Shown: positions 34,366-46,969 of the stretch, piece after piece
How positions within the stretch are numbered: the stretch's first letter is position 1
How the letters are laid out: each line of letters begins with the position of its first letter
Assembly: GCA_011037195.1 (NCBI GenBank)
Contig: JAAEAF010002799.1
Coordinates: 10,532-74,531, forward strand
Source: Triatoma infestans
Lineage: Eukaryota > Arthropoda > Insecta > Hemiptera > Reduviidae
Length of the DNA: 64,000 bases
Reading direction: 5' to 3'
Notes under the pieces: model-generated
Databases searched by the model: none
What the model was told of the DNA's origin: nothing
Seen by the model: only the letters and a program-made list of their open reading frames with translations
Position numbers and translations under genes: made by a program

Positions 34366-35092
34366 ATGTCTCAAAATTATAATGGACAAATTTTATAGTT
34401 TGTGTACCAAATTTAATGAAATTCGTCGAAAACTGAAAAAAAAAAAAAACTGTCCAGTAAAAGCGCACTTCCAGTTTACTAATTCTCTTAAAACTCGGAA
34501 TTTTAGCCATCTATTTATTTCTAATTAATTTTATTTGGATGATAGAATTGTATAATCAACTATGATAGCACTTTACAGAAAAACATAACCCCCATCCCTC
34601 CTCCAAAAGTGCACTTAAATGAATTTTCCCAGAGAAATGTTTTAAATAAAAGTTGTAGATCTTTGTATGTTTAGTTTATATTTTATATAAGAAGTTTCAA
34701 GAAAATCGTTGGAGTCATTTTTTAAGAAAATCGCGAAAAAGTGAAAAAAAAATCATTTAGTAAAGTGGTATGTAAACGCACTTCCGGTTATCCGATTTTT
34801 TTTTTTGAAACTCGGAATTTCAACAACATATTCAATAATTCTAATTAAACATTATTTAGATTATAGAATTGTTTAATAAACTGAAATAGCACTTTAGATG
34901 AAAACCTAACCCCCATCCCTCCCGCAAAAGTGCCCTTAAATGAATTTTCTCGGAGAAGTGTTTCAAATAAAATTTGTAGCACTTTGTATGTGTAGTTGCT
35001 ATACCAAGTTTAAAGAAAATCGTCGAAGCCATTTTTGAGAAAATGACAAAAAGTAAAAACAAAAAAAAAAAAAAAAAAAAAAAAAACACAAG
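34366..35092 (-). repeat. family H partial copy, A end missing
   Basis: The copy starts just inside the B end (tctcaaaattataatggac) and keeps both modules. It stops at an A run around 35055-35087 just after the second module, so the microsatellite block and A end are absent. Confidence 0.75.
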
Positions 35093-35401
35093 TAAAGAAC
35101 AGGATCATTGTAAAGCTTTAAATCGCCTAGCATTTTTTAACACTTAAAATCATTTTTTGTTGCAAGCAAGTATGATCTGAAGATTTCAAATAAAATTACT
35201 TCATAGGAGGATAACATTAAGTAAAATATTACCCCTTTTTCCAGTGATTTTTCGAAAATATTTCTATGGGATTTCTGTAGGCAATGTGAGCTGTCACATT
35301 TTATTTAAAATACTTGATATTTGGTGTGTTCGTATAAGAAGTTATGACGTTTAGCATTTTTTCTTAAGTGCATTTTCAATACATGTCCATCACCTAAATA
35401 A
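35093..35401. other. no gene seen
   Basis: Faint module-like phrases (tttcaaataaaattac) may be ancient H remnants. Confidence 0.4.
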
Positions 35402-35825
35402 TGTTAACAGTGGAATCAAGAAAATAAATATATTTTTGATCCGTCTGTAACTAAATATAGTGCATGTGAGAAGGAGAGAGTAATGAATTTAGTAATGAGA
35501 TTAGAAATAAAGTAGATATATGCCGAACACTGTAAAATGAATGGAACGTACAAACTGCAAGGACTTTTCAGTTAAGTGATTAGGTAGCGAGAGAATAGAC
35601 AGGTTAACCGAGTAAATATAAAGTAAGTAGATAGGTTGCTGACTGGGTATACAATTGTAAAAACTGTCCTGAACTGTCGTCCCTCGCTCACTTTATATAA
35701 ATCGAACTCTCCCTTCCTAGGCTGGCCCAGGTGGGGGAGTAATTAACTTTTGATTCATTTAGTGTCTGCATCTTCGCTCTTCGGATCCCATTATACTAAA
35801 TAATCATGCTAGACTATAATCCATC
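35402..35825 (+). repeat. possible solo LTR with adjacent primer-binding-like site
   Basis: The block begins tgttaacagtgg and runs to cataatccatc-like sequence just before tggcgacc at 35826. TGG at this position is how many tRNA primer-binding sites start. A TATA-like tttatataaatcg lies at about 35690-35702. The end dinucleotide is not a clean CA and no second LTR is present, so this is tentative. Confidence 0.3.
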
Positions 35826-36171
35826 TGGCGACCTTAAAATTCCATCAGAGCCATTAGAAATGGGGACCGTAGAGAGGTGAAATACTAATAATGCAATTTT
35901 ATGAGTGTGTGCATTTCATGAGCTAAAAGTTAGATTAGAATAGGCAGATTTCTCTTTTTAAGATCTTTTATTCCTTGAATAAATCGAGAAATATCCATGA
36001 AAAGTTATTGCTCAAGCAGTTTGCATGTCCATAAGTGCAGTGAAAGAAACTGCATAATCTTGGAGTCCTGCAATTTCTACAAAAGGAGAAATCTGGAGTG
36101 GCAGTTTAGGTTTAGGGAAATAGGAAACTAGTAGAAATTGGTGTTTTTTTTGTCTCTGTGGAGGGACCCAA

Positions 36172-36396
36172 ATAAGCCCTTTTGGGTCCATATAGCTACC
36201 CCAAAGTTCGTAGCCTTCTCAGTGCACTGCCGGCCTCCGGACAGTGTTCTCTCGTTACATACAATACTGCCCATTTCCGGACTCTGTACTGTAAGAGGCC
36301 CCTAGGAAGAAAAAAAGTCCTAAGAGCAGCAGCTAGACTCGAACCCGGGACCTCCGCGTTTCTAGTCCAGCGCGCTACCACTGAGCTAATCCCTTC
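36172..36396 (-). mobile_element. SINE A copy
   Basis: The minus-strand tRNA-like head reads attagctcagtggtagcgcg (A box), cgcggaggtcccgggttcga (B box follows with gtc). The body contains cctaggggcctcttacag, cactgtccggaggccggcag and ctgagaaggct. Complete or nearly so. Confidence 0.75.
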
Positions 36397-36590
36397 CCTA
36401 ATTGGTGGGTTGATACGTCAATTCATTTTATTGTGAATACTACATTTGTTGCAAAAAAATTTCGAAAATAAGGAATTTATTTTATTAAACATGAGAATGG
36501 TTTTTCGAAGAATATAAAGAGTTTTTTAAGTTGATTCAGTATTTAAAATTATATTTTACTGTGCTTAATCAAGTAAAAATATCTTCATAA

Positions 36591-36830
36591 GCGTTGTTCT
36601 AGTGGCTAGCGCAACTCACCTTTGGTGCGAGAATTTTGTATTAGAAGGTAAAACAGCTTCATGAGAAAAAGTGGGAAGCTTTTTTAAGTTGTTGTTAGCG
36701 AACTTAGGTAAAGTAGACGTGAAATAAATCGTAGGCGAGAGAACCGCGGCCTGCTTACCACATGCTCCTCAATAAAAATCGCCGTCTGGCAAAGCCTTTT
36801 AGTCCTTCATGGGCTGTTTGCATAATTTTA
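36591..36830 (+). mobile_element. SINE B, decayed copy
   Basis: The head reads ttctagtggctagcgcaact. The tail half matches 40250-40500 closely: cctgcttaccacatgctcct, atcgccgtctggcaaagcc and cttcatgggctgtt. The B box is mutated. Confidence 0.6.
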
Positions 36831-37904
36831 TGTTTTATTTTATTTTTTGTTTTTATTCAAGTAAAAACATTATCCAGGTTTATATAAAAATTATGTTTAT
36901 AGTTTTTAATGTTTAAATATTTTTACCATATAAACTTCAAAGAATGAACAGACCATCATCACTGATCTGGTAGAACTAGTAGTAGAGTTGTATGATGATA
37001 TTAATTGGTATGAATAGTACTACTACAGATGGTGTCCTTGAAAGTGTGCTTATCCAACTGCACCACTCTTGTTTTTGCTTCTTCTTCTTCTTCTTATTCT
37101 TGGACCTACCTTCTATACCTCCACGTTTCATCCGGCTTGTCCTTATGTTCGTCCAGGCCCGTCACACAACCAGATTGTTGTTATGTTCGTCTCTCTCTCT
37201 CTCTCTCTCTTTCTCTGCGTATGTTTGTGTGTGACATTGAACTTTCCTTCTCAAAGAGTAGTCATGTCTTCTCAAGGAGAGTGAGAGTTTAAGAGACAGG
37301 GAGGCAAGCTCCAACATCCAGTCACACTACTACATATTCACTGTCTCACATAGTTCTTCTCTATATAAGATAGTCGCTGCTCGTACGTGTGTAGTACCTA
37401 TATCCTTATTTCTTTTTGTTTTTCTTACAAGTAGAACGACCACACCGCGTCGTCTCCCTGTTTCACATCATCACCACCCGGGTTTCACTTCTTTTTCTTC
37501 TTCTTAACTCCTTCATTTCTTCATATACTCCAAACACTGTTAGTATATATATATATATATATTCCAGCTAGGGAGATACTTTATGTGATGACATATACTT
37601 TTATTTTTATTGCAACTCTCACAGCTTAGATTCTTTTTTATTCTCCCTCTTATTTCAGCTTTCTTTTTGATCTCTTCTCTTTTCTTAATGGTTACACGTG
37701 ATATGAACTCATGATTTTTTGTTTTTTTATAACTTCTCACCCATCTTCAATAATTCATTATATATCGCTTACACTTTTATTTTATTTTTAACAAAAAAAA
37801 AAAAAAGAGTTGAGTCGTATTTATACCAAAAATTTGTTGAAAGTCGAAATTATTATTTTTTTTTTTTTATAAAGACCATGATTTTTTTTTTTTTTGCAAA
37901 TTAA
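36831..37904. other. non-repeat sequence with CT repeat and TATA-like site
   Basis: This is one of the few stretches with no detected transposon. (CT)n occupies about 37191-37212, and ctatataaga at 37361-37370 is followed by gtcgctgctcgtacg. Together these look like a GAGA-plus-TATA arthropod promoter on +, but no downstream coding exon was found. (TA)n lies at 37543-37561. Overlapping open frames at 36992-37292 are unsupported. Confidence 0.35.
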
Positions 37905-38200
37905 ACATTTGCGATGATGTCAAATTTTCTATAATGAGATTTTAAGGGACATACATAGTTTGCGATACTCTTGAGTCCCAAAAAAGTGTTTTTTTTTTAT
38001 AGAAATTAGTCGTGTATTGTATGGTTGCATAATTTAAAAATCGGGAAATTGCAGGAATTTTCAACCCTAATATTTCAGTTTAAGATTTTTGTAAAAAAAA
38101 AAAAAATCGATCTTAAACCGGATGTACGACAATAATTTTTTTTTTTTTTTTTTTTTACGATTTTCTCTATAACAGAAAAATATTCATTTTAGACTGGGCG
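37905..38200 (+). repeat. family H, decayed fragment
   Basis: Landmarks are gatgatgtcaaattttct, gagattttaaggg, ttgagtcccaaaaaagtg, and tttcagtttaag. A-side portion, truncated inside the first module. Confidence 0.5.
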
Positions 38201-38299
38201 AGAAAGTTAGACGTCTTGTTCTATAGTACCATTTTCCTAAATAATACGATCCTATTTAATCTATACAATATTAATAAGACACTATAATATTGATATGGC

Positions 38300-38695
38300 T
38301 GACATAGTGTTATTTGGCGTTGTTATAAATGAATAAATAAAATGGGTAAGATAGTATGGGTAATTAATTATCCAAGTAAATCTCCTTCAAAAAACGTAGT
38401 TTAAATAACATATCATCCCCACGTGTTGGATGTTTTCATTTTTAAAGGATACACAATATGCCCCTTAAAAGACCAAAACATGTGTTTTCCCACTCAGTTA
38501 CCTCACACCCCTCTTAATCTAGTTAGGCCCTAACATAAACATTTAAAGACTAGTATATCAACTAAATTTGCCCTTTGCAAATCTATGTTATCACATTGTT
38601 TTGATAAAAAGCATCCTAAACGATGCCCGAAACCGGTCGATGATTACAAAAATAACTACGGCTATCACGGAAAATATCTCTGTTGCTCTGATGAA
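38300..38695 (-). repeat. single-arm relative of the 21-22 kb palindrome (family F)
   Basis: 38310-38440 matches the complement of the palindrome spacer and inner left arm (gatagtatgg-taattaatt, ccacgtgttggatgttt-c). 38575-38690 matches the F arm (cccgaaaccggtcgatga, ggctatcacggaaaatatct). Only one arm is present, so it represents the unduplicated arrangement. Confidence 0.65.
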
Positions 38696-38727
38696 TATTA
38701 ATAAGAAATAAAAAAAAAAGAAGAAGA

Positions 38728-39299
38728 AGAAAATCTGATGCGAAACACGCACACACACAACTTTCTCTTATTCCTGTTTTCAAAATTGAAATTGACAAAT
38801 TTTATACAGTTAGTGTACCAAAATTTAATGAAATTCGACAGTGTTCTGCGAAATTCGTCGACAACTGAAAAACCTTTTTCAGTAAAAGCGCGCGTTTCCT
38901 GTTTATTAATTTCCTTGAAACTCGGAATTTTGGCCATCCATTTATTTCTAATTAATTTTGTTTGGATGGTAGAATTATATAATCAACTAAGATAGCACTT
39001 CAGAGAAAAACAACCCCATCCCTCCTAAAGTTGTAGCCCTATATGTGTGTGTGTGTGTGTATGTTGTATGTAGATATATATATATATAGAAAATCGTTGG
39101 TACCGTTTTCGTGAAAATAACAGAAAACTGAAAAAATACACACTTCAGTAAAAACACACTTCCGGTCATCCGATTTTTTTCAAACTTGGAATTTCAACAA
39201 CACATTTAATTCTAATTAATATTATGTAGATGACGATATCACAAATTTGACACGATTACAATACTTCCTCTTATTAGGAGTAAGAGAAAGAAAGTAATA
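38728..39299 (-). repeat. family H copy with internal deletion
   Basis: The B end is at 38728 (tctgatgcgaaacacgcac) and the A end at 39299 (ttaggagtaagagaaag). The sequence jumps at about 39236 from the module 2/1 boundary (attatgtagatgac) straight to gatatcacaaatttgacacg, deleting module 1 and the microsatellite block. TG and TA repeats lie at 39044-39088. Confidence 0.7.
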
Positions 39300-40075
39300 T
39301 ATACCAAAATATGGAATTCTCTTATATTTATGTGCAGTGTTCAGGTTAAGTAAAAATATCTCAGTATAAAGGAAATTTGACATTATAATTGTACAATTAA
39401 AAATTGGCATTAGTATTTTCAATAAATGCGGAAAAGGAAAGTCACGTGAATGTTTCACATCAGATTTATTTATTTATTTATTTATTTAGTTAATTAAATT
39501 TCCACTGTGATTAAAATAGTTAAAAAAAAAATAAACTACACGAAACTACAACCTTTGCATAGTTTTTGAAGTAATTAAATAGCAGTTAATCAATGAACAT
39601 TTATGCCATTTTACTAAACGTTTCTATGTATTTCTGTCGGCTTACAAAGTAACAAGAGTTTAAGAATTAGAAAAGGAAGACATTTATCAATAGTTGTCAC
39701 ATAGTTTGTGTTTGCTGTCTGTGTGTTTGTCTGTTGGTACACAATTTCTTCAACTATCCCATCCCACGCCGAGTTTATTTTAAATCCACAACAATCTTAT
39801 ATTATTGTTCTTCAGTTATTATTATTATACAACTAATATTAATATTATTTGTTTATAAATGTTTTTATTTTTAATAATTTTATTGTATCAATTATAATAT
39901 TTAGAAATAAACATCATTATTATAGAATATCTTTAAATAGTATCTGTGCAACTTTCATTGATAACGCTGTCTTGGAAATAATAAAAAAGAATTTGTTTGA
40001 TATGTATTAATTATTTCAATTAAGCTTTTGCACGAAAAAAAAACCTATAAAGTTTGGACTAAGCTTCTCATACGT
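39300..40075. other. no gene seen
   Basis: AT-rich. A short decayed H B end lies at 39444-39466 (cacgtgaatgtttcacatcag). Confidence 0.5.
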
Positions 40076-40079
40076 TCGT

Positions 40080-40214
40080 TTAACTTATTTTAGTATTCCG
40101 AATTCAGGGAACCCTAAAAGATGTATTTCCGGTGAAAACTAACTCAATTTAGAAAATCTGGCGCTATCGCAGAACTTCCTCTAACAAGGAAGGAGTTGGT
40201 AAGGGGAAGTAAAA
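40080..40214 (-). repeat. family H, decayed A-end fragment
   Basis: Landmarks are attcagggaaccctaaaag, atttccggtgaaaact, aacttcctctaacaagg and ggggaagtaa. Isolated end fragment. Confidence 0.55.
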
Positions 40215-40249
40215 AACGTAATATTATAGTGTTAGTTCTGGGGATAAGT

Positions 40250-40500
40250 CCTCACGCGTTGGTTTAGTGGCTAGCGCACTCGTTTTTCGTGCAAAGAATT
40301 CAGTGTTCGATTCCCGTGAGGGCAAAGTCGGTGTTGACCCAGCTTCGTGCTAAAAAGGAGGAAGCTACAGTTAGTAGCGCCCTAGGTAGCGAAGGCCGGA
40401 ACTAAACGGTGTGGTAACTGCAGCGTGCTTACCACACGCCCTCCTACCATCGCCGTCTGGCAAGCCTTGGCCACTTCATGGGCTGTTGCGCCATAGGTTT
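40250..40500 (+). mobile_element. SINE B reference copy (tRNA-derived)
   Basis: The head has ggtttagtggctagcgcact (A box region, from 40261) and gttcgattcccgtg (B box, 40305-40318, close to the consensus GGTTCGANTCC). A body of about 180 bp with accacacgccctcctac and ccgtctggcaagccttgg ends at a T-rich run (40498-40525). The B-box match and tRNA-like spacing support polymerase III origin. Decayed relatives are at 32200-32397 and 36591-36830. Confidence 0.75.
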
Positions 40501-40525
40501 TTTTTTTTTTTTTGTTTTTTTTTTT

Positions 40526-42250
40526 GTAGTTCAGGGGATCAAAAAGAATCCAATATTAAACACTCAATAATCTTACAATGTTTTACAGTTTAATAGGTAA
40601 GATATAATTATATCGTTTTACAACATAATATTCTGTAATTTGTATGATGAAAGCCAAGTGTTTTGGTTTGTAATTTATCCCTCTAATAAACATAGAATAT
40701 CATTTGAAGATTTAAAAAAGGCATCTAATTAGCAGCAGCGCTTCTACAATTTACTAATTCAACCAGTACGCCCTTCCACACGCAGGACGCTCTCTAGAAA
40801 ATGTCATGGTTGAATAACATTTATGGACACTTGAGATAGATGGTCCATTCAAACTGCATAAAACCTCTTTTTTGTGGTTATATCTGGCTATAACACTTCC
40901 ATTTTTGGAAAATTGATAGGCATATATTTTCCCCATTTTAAATCATCCAGATTAACTAAAATTTTCGTTGATATAATATAGGAAGATGGTATTTATATTG
41001 TTAATAAAGATATCTTTATAGTTATTATTATTATTATTATAATATTAGCGTCATCATCACTTGGTACTTACTATTAAATATAGATAAAACGCCTTCATTG
41101 TATCAATCTTAAAGATCATTATGACGCAGTTGCCTTCAGTTTTTTTTTTAACTTTTCTCATCCCACACCAGTTCCCTTTATTGCTATCATTTATGTATTT
41201 TATGGTTATTAACGGCACTTTTAACTGATCCAAGCATGCAATATACCAAATGTCTAATATTTCTTAGAATGTTTTTTTTATTATACATATTTTTTTTTTT
41301 TTTTAACAAAAAAAAAACGTCTTAATCCACTTTCCATTTCCATCTTGTTTATATAAACTTATTCTTGTGAATCATCTTTTATTCAATAATTTATTCTGAG
41401 AATAATATTAAAATGAAGAAAGATTAATCTTTATACTTTTTTGTTTTTATATTTGCTTAGAGATAGATAAAATTAAATCTGAATATAAAAATAATAAATT
41501 TAGAAGAAAAATAAAAATAAAAAAAAAATCAAGAGAGGAAAAAAGAGGTTTTGCACCTTGTTTTTTTTTATTATTATTATCTCCTTCTTTTTTTCGCCAC
41601 CGCACTGACATTCTTTGGCGAAACGCCAAAATTGTAATTCTGATTCAAAACTATTCTATGAGTTCATCCGTTGAATGTACTCATTTACAAAAATATAACT
41701 ATCTCTTTTTAAAAGCCTTCACTATTTTAAAAACTGCCCTATTAATTTTTTTTTTTTTCTTTCTATTTTATTTTTTTTTAATTTTATTTATTTATTAATA
41801 TATTCTCTAAATAGAAATTTGTGTTTTTTTTTTCCTCCGCTGTTTTTTTTTATTTTATTTTTATTTATCTACATTATGATTTATTGCGCAAGACTGTATT
41901 CCTTCCCTACTACGGCCGGCTGTGTCATTAACTGGTTAATTATTTCTGTTAGATTTAGTTAAATTTTATTGACCATTAAATTGATTTCCTTCTCTGAGAG
42001 TTAATTTAATTAACAATTTCAACTTTTTAATGTAAATTAATCCTAGAAAATATTATAATATTTTGATTGAGGTAATAAAATAATACTGTTGATATTAAAA
42101 ATATCGCTTAGATAAGTATTGCTTAAAAACTCTATAAAACTGTTGGATCCAGTTTTTTTGGTGGCCAGTATGTCTTGACGGGGGGCCCCGTCAAATTTTA
42201 TTTGTAACACAAGTATTTTTTTATGGTAATAAGACATGAAAAAATACATA
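40526..42250. other. no gene seen
   Basis: AT-rich with T runs. Short open frames only. Confidence 0.5.
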
Positions 42251-42252
42251 TA

Positions 42253-43248
42253 CAGTAAACTCCCGATTATCCGGGCTAATGGTGGTGAGAGGCGGCATGG
42301 ATAATCGAAAAACACGGATAATCCGAACTATAATTATTTATTTCTAAAATATAACATATTTTACAAATTTCTAAGGCAGATAATTATTTTAACATGTTTT
42401 ATGCTCATATATTATTAAGAAAATCTGTGATTTTGGTTTGTTTGCAGAAAATCTTTTAATGATTTTTTTTTTTAATTAATATCAGTTCGAATTTTTCTAA
42501 GAACTATTATGTCGTTATACTCGAATTCCCATTTGTCGTTGTAGTCCAACAAAGTGTCAACAGAATTCAGGGCCGTGTTGTGAATAAAGCGATTGATAAT
42601 TTCTTCTCCACTTTCAGCTTCATTCTCTTACTCTTCTGCTTGAATGAGATCGGAAATAATATCCACGTCACTAATTATTTGAAAACCTCCATCACATGAA
42701 ATATGTTTTAACCACTCCTCAAATATGTTCAAAGCCATCTAAATTTGCCATTAGCTCACTCATTTCAGATATTGTTTCATTTGTCTCAGGGCTCGATAGA
42801 ATCCAAAAAATCCTAACCAGTTCAGCTGACTTCAGATACCCTACCACCCACTTTAAACATCTACATACGAACACGTGTACTGCGGTAAACATGAAAGTGA
42901 GCAAATATTTAAAAAATAGTTGTGGTGGTGGTGGTTGGTTCCGCAGAGTTGGATAGCATCAGAGTCATTTTCCGTGATAGCCTGCTTCATTTTGTGGTCA
43001 TTGATCGGTTTCGGGCGTTCGTCCATCTTCAGGATGCGTTTTTCAGACAGTGTGACAAAACAGACTTGCACAGAGCAAACCTTAGTTTACACACTCTCAT
43101 ATACTACATACATGTATATATAACTTATATATATACTTATATGTACATAAATATATACATGTACATATAATTATTTCTTTAAATTAAATTCATGCACGGG
43201 TAATCCGCAAACCGGATAATCTGCACACGGATAATCGGGAGTTTACTG
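42253..43248 (-). mobile_element. Tigger/pogo-like DNA transposon remnant
   Basis: The element is bounded by CAGTAAACTCCCGATTATCC (42253-) and its complement ending at 43248. The left flank is TA, as expected for Tc1/mariner/pogo targets, while the right flank is mutated to CA. The word ggataatc is repeated just inside both ends. About 1.0 kb, far shorter than autonomous Tigger elements. Minus-strand interior 42470-42830 encodes a broken acidic C-terminal tail (for example MSELMANLDGFEHI and FIHNTALNSVDTLLDYNDK). It carries a later family F arm at 42916-43095. Confidence 0.65.
42916..43095 (-). repeat. family F single arm
   Basis: This matches the left arm of the foldback at 5936-6222: ggttccgcagag, gcatcagag, ttttccgtgatagcctgc, ggtttcgggcgttcg, tcttcaggatgcg, and cacagagcaaacc. 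No inverted partner. It lies inside the Tigger-like element, so it inserted later. Confidence 0.75.
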
Positions 43249-43317
43249 CATTTAGATATATATTATACATATGTTTTGTTTGTTTTTTTAAACAATATAT
43301 AACTTTTCTTGAGGGAA

Positions 43318-43545
43318 GGGAATAATAGCTAAGTGGTTAGCATACTGGACTCCCACGCGGAGGACCCGGGTTCGAGTCCAGCTGTGCTACGTTTAGATTT
43401 TTGCTTCCTAGGAGCCTCTACAGCTCACTGTCCGATGATGGAGAGTGTTGTCTGTAACGAGAGAACACTGTCCGAAGGCGGGTAGTGCACTGAGAAGGTT
43501 TCGGGCGCCAGTGACCTTAGATGACGCGCCTTAAATTAACAAAAA
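43318..43545 (+). mobile_element. SINE A reference copy (tRNA-derived)
   Basis: A box region tagctaagtggttagc (43327-43342) and B box gggttcgagtcc (about 43368-43379) in a tRNA-like head. The anticodon region (actcccacg) is nearest to a Glu/Gly-type arm, but identity is uncertain. The body has tcctaggagcctctacagct, two hairpin-forming stretches built on cactgtcc...ggcagtg and agtgttgtctgt...gaacact, and ends near gatgacgcgccttaaatt before an A run. Confidence 0.8.
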
Positions 43546-44984
43546 AAAACTTTTGTTATTAACGTAGAATACGTTTGGGGGGGGGAGGCTTTATTTGGTA
43601 AAAAGCGAACGTGTCGCACATGAAAAAGTTCTCAATGAACGTTGTCACATTGCTGGGTGTAGTGAGCCTTTTAAAAAAACGTAAAAACGTTTTCTATGCA
43701 TGTTGCAACTGTCATATGACGATACCTTTTATTTTTCCTACACCATGACTTCGGATATTCATCCATTCTTCGTCTCGAAGAATGGAAAAAGGCTGTGCTG
43801 GCGACTGGTGTAAGTTTTAGTTGGATATCCAGGGGGCACGTGAGAGCAATCTTGGACGTGAACAACTCCAATCCCTACCATACTTAACAAGATTCGCTGA
43901 AACAATTCAAAAGAACACATTTATGGCAATAAGTTCCAAACTTTTTTACATTTTTCCTCGCTTCCTGGGATCCGGACTTCTTGTGATAACACACAACGCA
44001 CATCTTTCTTATTATTACTCCCTGGTTTTTTTTCGGCCTCGCAGGAAACACGTTTGATTCTTTCTGTGGGGGGGAGGGGGCAGTCGAAGTGTTAAGGAAT
44101 AAAAAATTAAAAACTTCTTTTAATACGTAGGTATTTCAAAATTTGTTCCAAACAAGTTTAATTTAACAGAAATTAAATTGAATTTCAGTTAATCATAAAT
44201 CATATAAAAAAAAAAAAACTAGAAGTATAATTTGACTGAAAAAAGTAGGCATCTTTAATGAAAGCACATTGCACGGGATAGACGAAATAAAGCTTAAATA
44301 TATCCTACTAAAATTGGCATGAACTGGTAACTAAAGTATAAATGGGGTAAATTGCTTAAAACTGATTTGCAAATTGGTCTAAAAAGGCTCCTTGTTATTA
44401 TACATCTCTTAAAGGTTTCTTCAATAGCAGGTTATGTCCTTTTATAAGCGTGGAGAACTAGCCATATTTAATTTAGTTATGATATGATATTGAGATATTT
44501 TAAAGAAAATCAATAGAAATAATACATTGTTTATTCTATTTTCTTTCTCTTCATTTATTTACTAGCAAATGTATATTTGTATAATTAACAAATGTGATAA
44601 GGTGGCCAAAAAGTTCATTAATCCATGTCGTTGGTATTCAATGCAGGAGGCCATGAGGCCACTGGCTTTATATGATAGATCTTGACAACTGTTAAGATTT
44701 ATTTAAAGTAACTTTTTTTCTTTTTTTTTTTAAGCTTAGGTATTATATTATTTTATGGTAAAAATGCTATTTATATATTAAAGTCTTTTCAGTATTTGAT
44801 AATAGACACTTACGTACCAAGATACTTTAGTTACAATTTTCGGGAATAATTTATTTTTGTACCAATACAAAAAGGGTTTATTTTTTTCAATGATTATTTA
44901 TGATGCTTATTCTTAAAAGAAATAATTTTCATGTATACTAATGCAACATTTAGACGTTGGGGATTTAGAATGAAGTTTTTTTAA
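43546..44984. other. no gene seen
   Basis: No supported feature. A G run lies at 43576-43586. Frames at 43671-43871 and 43821-44057 have no recognisable motif. Confidence 0.45.
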
Positions 44985-44987
44985 TTT

Positions 44988-45165
44988 AAGGCGCATCAAT
45001 ATCTATAGTCATTGGCACCCGGGATCTTCTCAGTGAACTGCCAGCCCCTGTACCATGTTCTCTAGACAACACTGTCCATCACCGGACAATGAGTGAGCTG
45101 TTGAGGCTCCTAGGAAGAAAAAAAATCTAAGGGTAGCGCGCTACCATTGAGCTAACCTCTTCTCT
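44988..45165 (-). mobile_element. SINE A copy lacking its B box
   Basis: The body is clear (ggcacccgggatcttctcag, cactgtccatcaccggacaa, gaggctcctaggaag). The tRNA head is reduced to tagctcaatggtagcgcgct on the minus strand; the segment that should hold the B box is deleted. Confidence 0.65.
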
Positions 45166-45168
45166 AAA

Positions 45169-46969
45169 AGTTATTTTACATAATTTGTAACTGATAATCT
45201 TTAGTTTAAGTTTCTCTTAAATTGAAGAGAATAGTGAGGTTCGGTCTTAGAAAATAAAAATAAAAAAAACTACAATTTGGCCATTGTTTCGACAAATATA
45301 TATATTATCTTTATCAAGGTATAAATGAAAATATAATCATATTTAAAACATAATCACTTAACATTGAACAAATTTAATAAACAAATTAACTTTTGGAGTG
45401 TTTCCCCTTATTTAGTGGGTTTTCTATCACTAGAAAAAGTATTATCAAATTGACCGTAGTGTATGTATGTGGCTGCTGTTGAAGGGAAGTTTTGAATAAT
45501 GAATTTTAAGAAACTGTATTGGTATCGTTTTATTGATACCGGAAGTTGAAGTGATGAGTAAGAGTAAGAGATTGTTAATTAGAGGGTAAGAGATTTGAGA
45601 ATTGGTATTCGAAATGCGTACTACTGATTTATAAAAATATACTATATTTTAACAAATAATTTAAAGTGATATAAAATAGAAAAACTAAGATGCACAATTG
45701 TAAATAACTAATAAGAATTATAAAATGAATATAAAATATTAAAGAAGTTAGTAAAGTGTTAAAACCTTAAAATGGGGACGCGCTCGCGATGTGAGATGGT
45801 GCTTCTGATCTGAAAACTGATGTAGACGTTTGATGCCTGAATCGAACTGAATCCCTCCTCCAGTGGGGCGACGTGTTATATTTGCATCACTCACACATCG
45901 AGGCTGATGTGTAAGTACGTGTAACACTAAGACATCTCTTGTGGTATATTGACCCTAGGGGAGGTCAGTAGTTAACAAGGGCTGATTTGGCCGGGGTGGC
46001 GACGCTTTGTTAACAGATGGTGGGCCAGATAGGCCAATAAGGTATTATCTCTTGACTGTATATTGACCCTTTTTGAAAGAAATACAAAAAAAGGATTTGC
46101 CGCGGTTCATGACCTGCAGGTAGCGGCTGGCTGGACCCTTTTCCAATTTTCAACCACTGGTTGTAATTTTTAGATTTATTTAAAAATTATCTCTTCTTTT
46201 TTTTCTTGCTATCGCTATCACATCATAAAACTAAACTTTTTTTTTTCTTGCATAATGACTAATTATTATTTACATTTAATGGATATTATATGAGTAATGC
46301 ACAAATAATTTTTAAGAATTCAGTTTTGCAAATGGAATTATAATTTATCTTAACATTGTATTTAAAACAAACATATTAATAGTTGAGTGGGTGTACAATG
46401 TTTATAGCAATTGAAGATATTTTAACAGGGTGGGGACAGTTCCAAAAATATGTAGTATGTATGTACATATGTATATGTCTGCGTATATAGTTTAAACAAA
46501 CATGATCGACGGCCACACATATACGACTTTGCACAGAAATAACTTTACATAGAAGGGGATAGAATTAGAAGAAGATAGTGTTGAAACGTAAATAGATTTT
46601 TGCCACACATGTGACTAAATAAAGCAATCTGCATCTTTGCTAAACATACTTGTTTCAATTGAATAAACGCGTATTTTTTTCCCCTCCTAAATATTTATTA
46701 TCTATTATCTTAAAATTTTTATCTCTTTAACATTTTTGTAAATATAGGATGAAATTATATTGCAGTTTTGAACTAGTTTATTATTTTTTTTAATTACATT
46801 TTTCATATTTATATAGAATGATATTTAAAAAGAAAAATATTTTAAGAAAATTTCGGTTAATTGTTTTTTAGAAAAGTCTAATCTCAGTTTTCTGAAATTG
46901 AGGTTTACTCAAGCTTTGAATGTTTTAGATTTATTATGAATTAGAATATAGGTAGAGTTTGTCGTATAC
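45169..46969. other. no gene seen; unassigned GC-richer block
   Basis: 45770-46140 is richer in GC than its surroundings, with ttgaccctaggggaggtcag and a related tattgacccttttt later. I could not relate it to any family or frame. The rest is AT-rich. Confidence 0.4.

Noticed and set aside
43327..43385. Possible functional tRNA gene
   Set aside because: A and B boxes are present, but the acceptor stem does not close, and the unit continues into a repeated SINE body found at six other places.
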